A DNA stretch of 64,000 bases from JAFGVL01 sp963662245 (GCA_963662245.2 CAXXVQ010000007.1:62001-126000), one strand, 5' to 3'; numbered from the stretch's first letter, positions 1 through 8,619 are shown. The notes: generated by a model not told the origin, from the letters alone. Numbers and translations: made by a program.

Positions 1-348
1 GGATAACCCTCGCACAATTACAAAAATAGACTTATCAAAACGATTCTCAGCCTCTTCCAAAGAAAGTACCCCGGCACGCACTGCATCATACACGATGGCA
101 CTAATTACCGCCACTCGCCCAAGACCTATTTCCTCAACTGACAACAGTATGGTTTGAAGATTTTTTGTTACCGGGTTAAGGGTTCTTTGTCTTGGCAGAC
201 CGGCTCCTTTTTCAATGGTCTTCCGAAGCATATCACGAATCACCGCCAAATCATCTTTTGTTAAAAAAGCTTTTGCCGCTTGCAATACATTTCGATACGC
301 TATCAAAAACTCGCGTCTTTCTTCGTCTGTAAAATATGTCTTTGTCAT
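1..348 (-). CDS. RelA/SpoT-family (p)ppGpp enzyme, N-terminal part (cut by window edge)
   Basis: The first 116 codons are present, starting at ATG 346-348 on the minus strand; the rest lies beyond base 1. The part seen matches the N-terminal HD-hydrolase region of long Rel/Spo proteins, which make or degrade the alarmone (p)ppGpp. Recognisable stretches are LNPVTKNLQTILLSVEELGLG, shortened here to its core LLSVEE-GLG, then VISAIVYDAV, then SLEEAENRF and IVRGLS. In active hydrolases the metal ligands are the His of an HP and an HD motif; here they read NP and YD, so hydrolase activity may be lost. The synthetase and regulatory domains cannot be seen. Family call is from memory of conserved patterns. 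Confidence 0.7.
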   Translation of the reverse strand, partial: MTKTYFTDEERREFLIAYRNVLQAAKAFLTKDDLAVIRDMLRKTIEKGAGLPRQRTLNPVTKNLQTILLSVEEIGLGRVAVISAIVYDAVRAGVLSLEEAENRFDKSIFVIVRGLS

Positions 349-536
349 CTTATATATTCTCCGGAATTTTTTCAGTTCTACAGTTAAAATTCAGGCATTT
401 TTTGTACCCCAAGCAAAGATAAAAAGTTTTTAGGCTTTTGGGCAAAAGTGAGGAAAGGAAGATTTCAACAAAGCAAACTATAATCTATTCAAAGACAAAT
501 CACACTTTTTAACAAAAACCATACAAACTAATTGAT

Positions 537-544
537 TACATTTG
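537..544 (+). promoter_or_regulatory. Bacteroidota -7 box (TACATTTG)
   Basis: TACATTTG fits the TAnnTTTG -7 consensus and lies 32 bases before the ATG at 577. I see no good TTTG -33 box at the usual distance, so only the -7 part is supported. Confidence 0.45.
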
Positions 545-576
545 TTCGCAAAAAATAACACACAAAGATAAACCAT

Positions 577-1059
577 ATGAAAAAGATTCTATTTTCTACG
601 CTTATATGCTTATTCGCTTGGTTTCAAGCACAAGCATCAGATTCTAATGAAATGATTGTCATTTCTACAGACAATTCTCAAACCGCTTATGTAATCTCAA
701 ATATTGAGAAAATAACTTTTAACAGTGGAGTTATGACTGTGCATAGCACTAATGCTGATAGCAACCATGACTTATTAACCACAAGAAAAATTGTTTTTTC
801 TTTAGTAGATACTTCTGATAAAAACGCTAATAAGGAAAGCTCTAATATTAAAGTTTACCCGAACCCTGTAGTAAGCACAATTTACATTAATGGTATTCCT
901 GAAAACGAAGCGCTTTCTATCTACTCTATCAAAGGAGAAAAATTTGCCGTAAATAAGAATCCTTATGAAGGCACAACTTCTATCAATGTAAGCAACCTAC
1001 CTACAGGAATCTACATTCTTCAAATCGGAACTCAATCTGTTAAATTCACTAAGAAATAA
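577..1059 (+). CDS. Small secreted protein with T9SS sorting domain
   Basis: The 160-aa product starts with a Sec signal peptide (Lys-Lys, then a hydrophobic run to AQA, about residues 1-20). Residues 22-80 form a small domain (EMIVISTDNSQTAYVISNIE onward) that resembles the N-terminus of the SusD-like protein next door. Residues 90-160 are a typical type A T9SS C-terminal domain, with VYPNPV near the start, a central LSIYSIKGE strand and a final GIYILQIG...KFTKK. The product is therefore expected to cross the outer membrane by T9SS and be surface-attached or released. Only 5 bases separate it from the next gene, so the two are probably cotranscribed. Its function is unknown. Confidence 0.8.
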   Translation: MKKILFSTLICLFAWFQAQASDSNEMIVISTDNSQTAYVISNIEKITFNSGVMTVHSTNADSNHDLLTTRKIVFSLVDTSDKNANKESSNIKVYPNPVVSTIYINGIPENEALSIYSIKGEKFAVNKNPYEGTTSINVSNLPTGIYILQIGTQSVKFTKK

Positions 1060-1064
1060 AACCT

Positions 1065-3149
1065 ATGAAAAAGATAATTTCAACACTAGTTTATCTATTA
1101 TTGATAACAAATATATCTGCTCAAGACAATCTTATTATCCTCAGAAATGACTACAGTTATGAGACATATTCTTTAACTAACCTTGACAGCATAACTAGTG
1201 ATTTGGATTCACTAACTCTTAATTATGCTGACCCAACTTATAGCTCTACATATTTTTTCAAGGAAGACATAAGCAGAATAGACAGCATTATATTTACAAG
1301 CAACACTTTTGAAAATCCATATTTCATAGAAGAACTAATCCAAGTAATTTACAGCAACACCATATTTGGTGCTGATAGAAGTTATCGCAACCGCTTGGCT
1401 TGTGGCTATCAAGGAATGAATACTGATATTGAGTATCTGATTAAAACAGATGCGCAAGAAAGCTCTAGATATAATTGTGCTACAAATGATAGCCAGTTAT
1501 CAAGAGAAGGCAAAGATCCTTGGGCCTATTTAAACAAGGCTATAACTCAATGCAATTACATCATTGACAACATGCTTATCTATTCAGATACAACAAAAGC
1601 TGAATTTAAATACTTATTAGGAGAAGCATATACCCTAAGAAGCTTTGTTTACTTAGAAATGATAAAATTCTGGGGTGATGTACCAGCCGTTTTTGCAATC
1701 TCAGATAATCCATATCCAGTGAAAACTGATAGAAATATAATCTATGAGCAAATTCGTGTTGACTTAAAAAAGGCTGCCTATTTAATGGACTGGTCGGAAA
1801 ATATTACATGGGCACCTGCTAAAAACACAATATCTCGTCCAAACAAAGCTTTTGCATTAGGCTTACTAGCCCGTGCAGATATGATGTATGCCGGTTATGC
1901 TCTTCGTCCTGACACATGGATAAATGGCGGAGGTTCATCTTACTCTGTTCAATTTAATATTAAAGATGCAGATAGCCGCAAAGCTTTATATCAAGAAGCA
2001 TTAAATGCTTGTGGAGAAGTTATTGCACATTACGGCGACAATAAGTTAAAAACATCTTTCGATGGAGTATTCAAAGATATTTGCCAAGACAAAATATCTT
2101 TTACCGATACAGAATGGCTATGGGCTATGCCTTTTGCTGATGGAGCTCGTGGTCAGTTTTTGAATTACAACTGTCCAAAATCATCAGATGCACTAAAGTC
2201 TCTTGTAAATAATACTGCCGGCTCTACCAACTCTGTTCAAATGATTGTTCCTACTTTTATTTATGACTTTGAAGCTGGTGACACTCGGAAGTGGGTAACT
2301 GTAGCTCCATTCTCTTGGGTTGCAGACAATGCAGAAGGAGTGGCAGTTGATGTCGCAAAAAGAAAATCAATCTTTGCGGGTTCTTTTTTAACAGATAATG
2401 CCACAGAAAAAGTTTTATATCAAAAGAATGTATATATTAATAAGGCATATCTTGGAAAGTATCGCATAGAATGGATGAGTAGAACAAGAACCAATAATGA
2501 TGATGGTATAGATTACCCGGTTATGCGTTATGCTGATATTCTATTAATGTTTGCCGAAGCTGCCATCGGAGGAATTAGTGGAGATGTTCCATCAAACAAC
2601 ACGGTACTTAACCCTCAAGTTCAATTCAACAAAGTGAGAGCTCGCTCTGGTCTTGCCGGAAAAACACTAACAATGGATAATATAATAAAAGAACGAGCTT
2701 TTGAATTTTGCGGAGAATATATTCGCAAATATGACCTAGAGCGTTGGGGTAAACTTAAAGAAAAACTGGCAGCTACAACAAGTCGTCTTAATGATCTAAA
2801 TCTGCATCAAGGTGAATTTACTGGAATGAATGACACAATTTACATTAAGTACAAAAATAATGATGCAATGGTTTATCCCGGTAGCACCATTGTAACGAAA
2901 GGTTATGAGATAGATCAAATCTATGGTTTAACTTTAGGAGAAAACAGCGAACCATCAACATATGCTTTAAATCCGAATGTTTGGGTAAAGAAGAATGTTT
3001 ATGAATATGTCTTGGGAGATCGTTACTTAGAAAACAATTATTTGTTATACTCTGATGAAAGTATAATTGACAAGCGTCATTATTGGCCAATATTCCAAGT
3101 AAACATTGACTCTAGCAATGGTTCATTATGGAATGACTATGATTATTAA
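1065..3149 (+). CDS. SusD/RagB-family outer-membrane protein, orphan, with extra N-terminal domain
   Basis: The 694-aa protein begins with a signal peptide (cleavage likely after ISA, residue 19). There is no lipobox Cys, which is unusual, since SusD proteins are normally lipoproteins. Residues 20-85 repeat the small domain of the upstream gene. From about residue 100 the sequence is SusD-like: TPR-like helices with AYTLRSFVYLEMIKFWGDVP near residue 185, the YPVMRYADILLMFAEA block near 483, VRARSGLAGK, and the ERAFEFCGE...KYDLERWG block near 545-570. SusD proteins capture glycans or peptides for a SusC TonB-dependent transporter. No susC is adjacent, so partner and substrate are unknown. A terminator follows at 3174. 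Confidence 0.85.
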   Translation: MKKIISTLVYLLLITNISAQDNLIILRNDYSYETYSLTNLDSITSDLDSLTLNYADPTYSSTYFFKEDISRIDSIIFTSNTFENPYFIEELIQVIYSNTIFGADRSYRNRLACGYQGMNTDIEYLIKTDAQESSRYNCATNDSQLSREGKDPWAYLNKAITQCNYIIDNMLIYSDTTKAEFKYLLGEAYTLRSFVYLEMIKFWGDVPAVFAISDNPYPVKTDRNIIYEQIRVDLKKAAYLMDWSENITWAPAKNTISRPNKAFALGLLARADMMYAGYALRPDTWINGGGSSYSVQFNIKDADSRKALYQEALNACGEVIAHYGDNKLKTSFDGVFKDICQDKISFTDTEWLWAMPFADGARGQFLNYNCPKSSDALKSLVNNTAGSTNSVQMIVPTFIYDFEAGDTRKWVTVAPFSWVADNAEGVAVDVAKRKSIFAGSFLTDNATEKVLYQKNVYINKAYLGKYRIEWMSRTRTNNDDGIDYPVMRYADILLMFAEAAIGGISGDVPSNNTVLNPQVQFNKVRARSGLAGKTLTMDNIIKERAFEFCGEYIRKYDLERWGKLKEKLAATTSRLNDLNLHQGEFTGMNDTIYIKYKNNDAMVYPGSTIVTKGYEIDQIYGLTLGENSEPSTYALNPNVWVKKNVYEYVLGDRYLENNYLLYSDESIIDKRHYWPIFQVNIDSSNGSLWNDYDY

Positions 3150-3171
3150 GAATCTATTCAATAATTCTAAA

Positions 3172-3206
3172 AGAGCAGCACCCACCAGTGCTGCTTTTCT
3201 TTTTCC
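3172..3206 (+). terminator. Rho-independent terminator after the SusD-like gene
   Basis: Stem AGCAGCAC (3174-3181) pairs with GTGCTGCT (3188-3195) around a 6-nt loop and is followed by a T-rich run. Confidence 0.85.
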
Positions 3207-3298
3207 TTAAAACATCCAAAAGCGACTTGATTGATGAGAAATTCAGCGTAATTTTAGAGTCGAAAAATCAAACCATAAGTCAAGAAAAAGACATACAA

Positions 3299-3739
3299 TC
3301 ACTTGTGCCCGCAAGCAAAAAACAAGCTGCCAAGCCATGTACATAATTTCTCTATACAAATTATCATCGCGATGATCAGGCACAGTACTGTGGACACACA
3401 ACAATTAACTTACCCTATGCTACAAGTTCTAGTTTGGAACTTGTAAAATTTGCCACAGAAGCACTCAGTCAGATTTACAAAGAAGGTTACGAATACAAAC
3501 GAGCTGGTGTTGTAATGCTAGATATCCAAGCGGACAATGGCTTACAAATGCAGTTATTCAATAACCGCAACCCAAAACATATCCCGTTAATGAAAGCTCT
3601 TGACAACATCAACCGAAAACTTGGCGACCAAAAACCTCACCTCGGCATACAAGACACCCAACGCTGGAAAATAAAACAAGAACGCCGTTCACCTAGATAT
3701 ACAACTGAGTGGGATGAGATTATGGTGGTGAAGACATAA
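3299..3739 (+). pseudogene. umuC: umuC 3' fragment (DNA polymerase V catalytic subunit, C-terminal part)
   Basis: Only the C-terminal ~145 residues of a Y-family polymerase of UmuC type can be read. Signature stretches are RKQKTSCQAMY, TNYHRDD, YEYKRAGVVMLDI, LFNNR, MKALDNINRKLGD and the ending RRSPRYTTEWDEIMVVK, all typical of UmuC. One extra A near 3344-3346 breaks the frame; removing it joins MYIF to LYTNYH. The catalytic palm and N-terminus (about two thirds of a normal ~420-aa UmuC) are missing, and no umuD is present. The upstream bases 3210-3298 do not give convincing UmuC sequence. I read this as a dead remnant, though the frameshift itself could be a sequencing error. Confidence 0.75.
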
Positions 3740-3806
3740 TTTTTAAAACACCTGTTTTTCGCTATAGAAACTTTCTCTATATTTGTCTTACTATTTAATT
3801 CATTTT

Positions 3807-4127
3807 ATGGCAGATAAAACAATCATACTACAAGACTTAAAAAAACATTTGCAAGAAAAATATGCAAATGCAATAAACCATGTAATCTTGTTTGGTTCGC
3901 AAGCCAAAGGCACTGCTACAGAGAACTCCGATTATGACATACTCATTCTTTTAAACAGAGATTATTCTCATCAAGATGAAAATACAATTTTAGATTTATG
4001 TTATGACATTGATTTAAAATATAACATTATAATAGATGCCCACCTCCTGTCTCTCGCAGAATTATCAACCCTTAGAGGTAAACAACCTATATTCTCCAAT
4101 GCAATAAATTCAGGAATTTACGCATGA
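3807..4127 (+). CDS. MNT-type nucleotidyltransferase domain protein
   Basis: The 106-aa product has the minimal nucleotidyltransferase signature GSQAKGTATENSDYDILIL (GS...DxD, residues ~31-49). I start at ATG 3807 (MADKTI) because an upstream TTG start would add an unconserved tail. Proteins of this kind pair with HEPN-domain partners and can act as type VII antitoxins that AMPylate the HEPN toxin, or have other nucleotide-transfer roles. The stop codon overlaps the ATG of the next gene (ATGA, 4124-4127), the usual coupling of MNT and HEPN genes. The catalytic motif is intact although the partner gene is broken. Confidence 0.8.
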   Translation: MADKTIILQDLKKHLQEKYANAINHVILFGSQAKGTATENSDYDILILLNRDYSHQDENTILDLCYDIDLKYNIIIDAHLLSLAELSTLRGKQPIFSNAINSGIYA

Positions 4128-4524
4128 GTTTGGAAGAAAAAGATAGAATTGAACTTATCAAGTATCGTTTAAAAGGAAGCTGAAGATACAATAGAAGATG
4201 TCATTCTACTAATGGAGCATGACAGACATAGAGCTGCCATTAACAGAATTTATTATGGAATGTTTTATGCTTTATTGGCTCTTACTAAAATACGATTTTG
4301 AGACATCAAAACATCAACAACTCATCGGATGGTTTAACAAAAACTTTATTCACGAGAAACTAATTGATGAAAAGCATGGGAAAGCGATAAATAAAGCGTA
4401 TAACCGGAGGACCAAAGGGGATTACGATTCATATATTGAATTTGACAAATTGACTGTTGTAGAAATGCTTAAAGATATGAAAAACTTTATTGAAACAATA
4501 AGATTATTCATTCTTGGAAACTAA
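4124..4524 (+). pseudogene. HEPN-domain protein, two frameshifts
   Basis: The reading frame starts at ATG 4124 (MSLEEKDRIELIKYRLK) and is broken by an extra G near 4173-4175, then by an extra T near 4293-4296. With these two bases removed the frame runs as EAEDTIEDVILLMEHDRHRA, RIYYGMFYALLALTKIRF, ETSKHQQLIGWFNKNFI and on to the stop at 4524, about 133 aa. The AAINRIYYGMFYA block and the later FETSKH...GWFNKNFI block are typical of PF05168-type HEPN proteins. It overlaps the nucleotidyltransferase gene by 4 bases and should be its partner. Both lesions are single-base insertions, so a sequence error is as possible as real decay. Confidence 0.75.
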
Positions 4525-4540
4525 ATTTCCACCCAAACTA

Positions 4541-4571
4541 TTTGTAAATCAAAATACATTGCTTAAATTCG
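4541..4571 (+). promoter_or_regulatory. Promoter for rplU-rpmA
   Basis: TTTG at 4541-4544, a 19-base spacer, then TAAATTCG at 4564-4571 gives a good Bacteroidota sigma-factor match (TTTG/TAnnTTxG). It predicts a ~80-nt leader before rplU, which contains a short hairpin ATTGC-ACGAG-GCAAT at 4607-4621. Confidence 0.6.
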
Positions 4572-4660
4572 CAGCCCGATTCGCACAGAGGTTATCAAGC
4601 AGCTCTATTGCACGAGGCAATATCTCACCTCCCCGAAATAATTACAAAACAAATAGTTTT

Positions 4661-4975
4661 ATGTACGCAATTGTTGAAATTTTAGGACAACAGTTCAAAG
4701 TGGAAGCAGGTAAAAAACTGTATATCCACAGAATGAATGAGGCTGAAGAAGGCTCAAAAATCGAATTTAACAAAGTATTGTTAATCGATAACGATGGTAA
4801 AATCACTGTGGGAGCTCCTACAGTAGCCGGCGCAAAAGTTACAGCTGAAGTTGTATCTCATGTTCAAGGTGACACAGTATTAGTGTTCCACAAAAAACGC
4901 CGTAAAGGTTACCGTAAATTAAACGGACACCGTCAAAAATTCACACAAGTGAAAATTAACGAAATCGTAGCTTAA
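4661..4975 (+). CDS. rplU: 50S ribosomal protein L21
   Basis: The 104-aa protein begins MYAIVEILGQQFKVEAGKKL and contains VLLIDNDGKITVGAPTV and the RNA-binding end KKRRKGYRKLNGHRQKFTQV, all diagnostic of bL21. I start at ATG 4661; an upstream extension in the same frame adds 49 residues that do not belong to the family and would cover the promoter. It sits 22 bases before rpmA, the standard L21-L27 operon of bacteria. It binds 23S rRNA in the large ribosomal subunit. Confidence 0.97.
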   Translation: MYAIVEILGQQFKVEAGKKLYIHRMNEAEEGSKIEFNKVLLIDNDGKITVGAPTVAGAKVTAEVVSHVQGDTVLVFHKKRRKGYRKLNGHRQKFTQVKINEIVA

Positions 4976-4997
4976 TCTTATTAAAATTTAGTAGAAA

Positions 4998-5264
4998 ATG
5001 GCACATAAGAAAGGGGTCGGTAGCTCCAAGAATGGTCGCGAGTCAGAATCAAAACGACTTGGCGTAAAAATTTTCGGCGGACAATTTGCAAAAGCAGGTA
5101 ATATCTTAGTTCGTCAACGCGGTACAGTACACAATCCAGGTGAAAATGTAGGTCTTGGTAAAGATCACACTTTATTTGCTTTAGTTACAGGTACAGTTGT
5201 ATTTAGAAAGAAAAAGGACAATAAGTCTTATGTTTCTGTAGAACCAATTGCTGAGCAAAACTAA
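4998..5264 (+). CDS. rpmA: 50S ribosomal protein L27
   Basis: The 88-aa product starts MAHKKGVGSSKNGRESESKR, with the classic KRLGVKIFGGQ...GNILVRQRGT...PGENVGLGKDHTLFAL order of bL27. There is no N-terminal extension of the kind that is cleaved in Firmicutes. L27 lies near the peptidyl-transferase centre. It is the last gene of the rplU-rpmA unit, and a strong terminator follows at 5292. Confidence 0.98.
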   Translation: MAHKKGVGSSKNGRESESKRLGVKIFGGQFAKAGNILVRQRGTVHNPGENVGLGKDHTLFALVTGTVVFRKKKDNKSYVSVEPIAEQN

Positions 5265-5291
5265 GCCACAGTAATTTAACTCATAAAAAGG

Positions 5292-5332
5292 TCCCGATTT
5301 TTCAACAAAGAGAAATCGGGATTTTCTTTTTT
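5292..5332 (+). terminator. Terminator after rpmA
   Basis: TCCCGATTT (5292-5300) pairs with AAATCGGGA (5313-5321), followed by a run TTTTCTTTTTT. Confidence 0.9.
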
Positions 5333-5334
5333 AG

Positions 5335-5364
5335 TATATTTGCCTCACAAAATAGATAGTGAGG
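5335..5364 (+). promoter_or_regulatory. -7 box and leader hairpin upstream of serS
   Basis: TATATTTG (5335-5342) matches the -7 consensus. A 6-bp hairpin CCTCAC/GTGAGG (5343-5348 with 5359-5364) begins at the expected transcript start, leaving a leader of roughly 100 nt before serS. No -33 box is clear. Confidence 0.4.
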
Positions 5365-5455
5365 AGCGAGAAGGCGAGTAGCAAGTAAAATACCTCCATT
5401 TTAATCACTTAGCTTTTCATTATTAATTATTCATTGTTAATTATTAATTAAAATA

Positions 5456-6727
5456 ATGCTTACACTTAAACAAATCACCGAAAACAAGGAAGAAGTAATT
5501 AGCAAATTGGCTAAAAAACACTTTGATGCAAAAGAAGTTATTGAACAAGTTATTGACATCAACAACAAGCGTAAACAAACGCAGTCTATTCTTGATGCCA
5601 ACTTAGCAGAACTAAACAGCATTTCCAAATCCATCGGTGCTTTGATGAAAGATGGCAAAAAAGAAGAAGCTGAAGCCAGTCGTACAAAAGTTGCCGAAAT
5701 GAAAGAAGGTAACAAGGTACTGGAAACAGAAATGAAAGATGCCGAAGCTGAACTTACAAAATTACTTTGCACTATCCCTAACCTTCCATCTGATGAAGTT
5801 CCCGTAGGAAAACATGCAGAAGATAATGTTGTGGAAAAAGAAGGCGGTATTGTTCCCGACTTAGGTGCAGAACCTCTTCCTCACTGGGATTTAGCAAAAA
5901 AATATGACCTTATCGACTTTGAACTTGGTGTTAAAATCACAGGCGCCGGTTTCCCTGTTTACAAAGGGAAAGGTGCTCGCCTACAACGCGCATTGATCAA
6001 CTTCTTTTTAGATGAAGCGCGTGATGCAGGTTACTTGGAAATTCAACCACCTTATGTAGTGAACGAGGCGTCAGGTTATGGAACTGGTCAGTTACCGGAT
6101 AAAGAAGGTCAAATGTACCATGCAAATTTGGATGATTTATATTTAATCCCAACAGCAGAAGTACCGGTTACAAATATCTATCGCGATGTTATTCTTGAGA
6201 AAAAAGATCTACCAATAAAAAACACAGCTTACTCAGCTTGTTTCCGTCGTGAAGCTGGTTCATACGGAAAAGATGTTCGCGGATTGAATCGCTTACACCA
6301 ATTCGACAAAGTGGAAATCGTTCGCATTGACACTCCGGAACACTCATACAAATCATTAACTGAAATGGTTGATTATGTTCAAGGCTTGGTTGAGAAACTG
6401 GAATTACCTTGGCGTATCCTTCGCCTTTGCGGTGGTGATATGAGTTTTACTTCTGCCCTAACCTTTGACTTTGAGGTGTTCTCGGCTGCTCAACAACGCT
6501 GGTTGGAAGTTAGCTCGGTATCAAACTTTGAAAGCTACCAAGCAAACCGCCTTAAATGCCGTTACCGTAATGATGATAAGAAAACTGAACTTTGCCACAC
6601 ATTGAATGGTAGCGCATTAGCTCTTCCTCGTATTGTAGCAGCATTACTTGAAAACAACCAAACACCTGAAGGAATTCGTATTCCTAAAGCTTTGGTTCCT
6701 TACTGCGGATTTGAAATTATTGACTAA
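5456..6727 (+). CDS. serS: Serine--tRNA ligase
   Basis: The 423-aa protein is a class II aminoacyl-tRNA synthetase that charges tRNA-Ser. Residues ~30-105 form the long N-terminal coiled-coil arm that contacts the tRNA variable arm. The core holds PTAEVPVTN, motif 2 as CFRREAGSYGKDVRGLNRLHQF (only its start CFRREAGSYGKD needs quoting, near residue 261), and motif 3 as NGSALALPRIVAALLEN near 383. Length is normal for bacterial SerRS. It stands between the L27 terminator and purT, 21 bases before purT, so the two may be cotranscribed. Confidence 0.97.
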   Translation: MLTLKQITENKEEVISKLAKKHFDAKEVIEQVIDINNKRKQTQSILDANLAELNSISKSIGALMKDGKKEEAEASRTKVAEMKEGNKVLETEMKDAEAELTKLLCTIPNLPSDEVPVGKHAEDNVVEKEGGIVPDLGAEPLPHWDLAKKYDLIDFELGVKITGAGFPVYKGKGARLQRALINFFLDEARDAGYLEIQPPYVVNEASGYGTGQLPDKEGQMYHANLDDLYLIPTAEVPVTNIYRDVILEKKDLPIKNTAYSACFRREAGSYGKDVRGLNRLHQFDKVEIVRIDTPEHSYKSLTEMVDYVQGLVEKLELPWRILRLCGGDMSFTSALTFDFEVFSAAQQRWLEVSSVSNFESYQANRLKCRYRNDDKKTELCHTLNGSALALPRIVAALLENNQTPEGIRIPKALVPYCGFEIID

Positions 6728-6748
6728 TAAAAGCCAAAATATTAACGC

Positions 6749-7924
6749 ATGAATACTGTAACTATCGGTACTCCACTAGCAAAGGGAGCAAAAAAACTGC
6801 TTCTATTGGGAAGTGGCGAATTAGGAAAAGAAGTAATCATCGAAGCTCAACGCCTTGGTGTTGAATGTATCGCTGTTGACTCGTATGAAAATGCTCCTGC
6901 ACACCAAGTAGCTCATCGTTACCACATCATCAACATGAAAGATGGTGCTGCCTTGCGTGCAGTAGTTGAACGCGAACAACCTGATTTTATCGTTCCCGAA
7001 ATTGAAGCAATCAACACCGATATGTTAAAAGAGTTGGAAAGCGAAGGCTTTAATGTGATTCCTACTGCCAATGCAACAAAGTTGACAATGGACAGAGAAG
7101 GAATTCGCCGCCTAGCTGCTGAAGACTTAAAAGTAACAACTGCTAAATACAAGTTTGCTGACAGTTTAGAAGAATTTAAAGCTGCTGTTGCTGAAATTGG
7201 CATTCCATGCGTAACAAAACCAATTATGTCATCTTCAGGTAAAGGTCAAAGCACCATCAAATCAGAAGCTGATATTGAAAAAGCATGGACTTATGCTAAA
7301 GAAGCTGCTCGCGGAATTGGCTCTAAAATCATCATCGAAGAATTTATCACTTTTGATTACGAAATAACACTCCTAACTGTACGCACTGCTTTTGGCACAA
7401 AATTCTGTGAACCAATTGGACATGTGCAAATCAGCGGAGACTACCACGAAAGCTGGCAACCAATGGCTATGAGTGATCAAGCGAAAAAAGATGCTCAAGA
7501 TATGGCTCTTAAAGTTACTAACGCATTAGGTGGCTTCGGTCTTTTTGGTGTTGAGTTATTTGTGCGTGGAAACGAAGTGATTTTTAGCGAAGTTTCTCCT
7601 CGTCCACATGATACAGGTATGGTGACTATGGTTACTCAAAAGATGTCAGAATTCGAACTACATGTTAGAGCAATTCTTGGTTTACCAGTTAATACTGACT
7701 TAGTTTCAGCCGGAGCGACTCATGTTATAAAAGCAGAAAAAGAAGAATGGGCTCCTACTTTTGACATTCTCGAAGCATCAATGATTGAAAATGCTAGAGT
7801 TCGTTTATTTGGAAAACCATTCTGCAAAGCCGGTCGACGCATGGGAGTTGTTTTGGCGACTGCCGAAAATACAGATATCGCAAGAGCTAATGCTGAAAAA
7901 GCAGCTCATTTAGTAAAATTCTAA
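6749..7924 (+). CDS. purT: Formate-dependent phosphoribosylglycinamide formyltransferase
   Basis: The 391-aa product carries an N-terminal nucleotide-binding start LLLLGSGELGKEVIIEAQRL and an ATP-grasp domain with KPIMSSSGKGQS (near 157) and EVSPRPHDTGMVTM (near 284), as in PurT. PurT makes formyl-GAR from GAR, formate and ATP, the folate-independent route for step three of purine synthesis. Length and order match the family. It heads a close run of genes ending with the agmatine pathway. Confidence 0.96.
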   Translation: MNTVTIGTPLAKGAKKLLLLGSGELGKEVIIEAQRLGVECIAVDSYENAPAHQVAHRYHIINMKDGAALRAVVEREQPDFIVPEIEAINTDMLKELESEGFNVIPTANATKLTMDREGIRRLAAEDLKVTTAKYKFADSLEEFKAAVAEIGIPCVTKPIMSSSGKGQSTIKSEADIEKAWTYAKEAARGIGSKIIIEEFITFDYEITLLTVRTAFGTKFCEPIGHVQISGDYHESWQPMAMSDQAKKDAQDMALKVTNALGGFGLFGVELFVRGNEVIFSEVSPRPHDTGMVTMVTQKMSEFELHVRAILGLPVNTDLVSAGATHVIKAEKEEWAPTFDILEASMIENARVRLFGKPFCKAGRRMGVVLATAENTDIARANAEKAAHLVKF

Positions 7925-7938
7925 TACCAAATAAAACG

Positions 7939-8619
7939 ATGAAGGCGAAAAAAACATTCCTTTTAGCTATATTATCGTTATTTCTCCTTTCTGTTAACGC
8001 ACAAGAAAAACAAGAAAGCAAATATGCCTTTAGAATGAATCTTGAAGGAGCCTATGTAAGTAACGACTACCAAGATCCATTTTTCCCGGGTGCTATAGGT
8101 TTTGATTTAGGCTGGGTCAAGCACCCTAACTTAACTTTATTTGCCGGAATCTCTTTTTGGAGTACAGAACATAGTACCTATTTGTACGATAACTATTATG
8201 ATTACTACTGGGAAAATCCAATGTTAAGCATTTTACTTAATGGATCGGCAAAATTCACTAGTCCATCAATAAGACTTAAGCATAAAAATAAACTTGCAGC
8301 ATTCGTTGAACCCGGAATCTCAATAGAGCCTGTCCCGATGGCATTTATTAATTACGAGAAAGTTCCTGTTTACTCTAACCATTCTGAATGGGACATTGAA
8401 ACTAAATTCGATACGCCTTATTTCAGCTGGAATCTAAAAGCCGGAATTAATTTCACAATGCAAGATTTTATATTTTTTGACCTAGCATATACAATTACCA
8501 ATATGGATATCTACAAGGTATATCGCAATATGGATCTTGAAGGGCAAAAGTTATCAAACTTTGCAAACAAGGCTAAACTGATGCAAGGCATCCGCTTAAC
8601 AGTTGGAGCCTATTTATAA
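7939..8619 (+). CDS. Predicted outer-membrane beta-barrel protein, function unknown
   Basis: The 226-aa product has a clear signal peptide (MKAKKTFLLAILSLFLLSVNA, cleavage before QE; described here only by its first and last residues). The rest alternates aromatic and polar residues in strand-like stretches (FAGISFWSTE, FSWNLKAGINFTM, FFDLAYTITNM) and ends in GIRLTVGAYL, a terminal strand typical of outer-membrane barrels. I do not recognise a named family. It lies 14 bases after purT and 14 bases before aguA and is probably in the same transcript, but I see no link to either pathway. Confidence 0.7.
   Translation: MKAKKTFLLAILSLFLLSVNAQEKQESKYAFRMNLEGAYVSNDYQDPFFPGAIGFDLGWVKHPNLTLFAGISFWSTEHSTYLYDNYYDYYWENPMLSILLNGSAKFTSPSIRLKHKNKLAAFVEPGISIEPVPMAFINYEKVPVYSNHSEWDIETKFDTPYFSWNLKAGINFTMQDFIFFDLAYTITNMDIYKVYRNMDLEGQKLSNFANKAKLMQGIRLTVGAYL

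Noticed and set aside
2845..3090. Minus-strand ORF within the SusD-like gene
   Set aside because: Opposite-frame shadow of a clear coding region with His/Cys-rich, unlikely composition.
4514..4660. N-terminal extension of rplU
   Set aside because: The extra 49 codons match no L21 protein and cover the promoter and leader.
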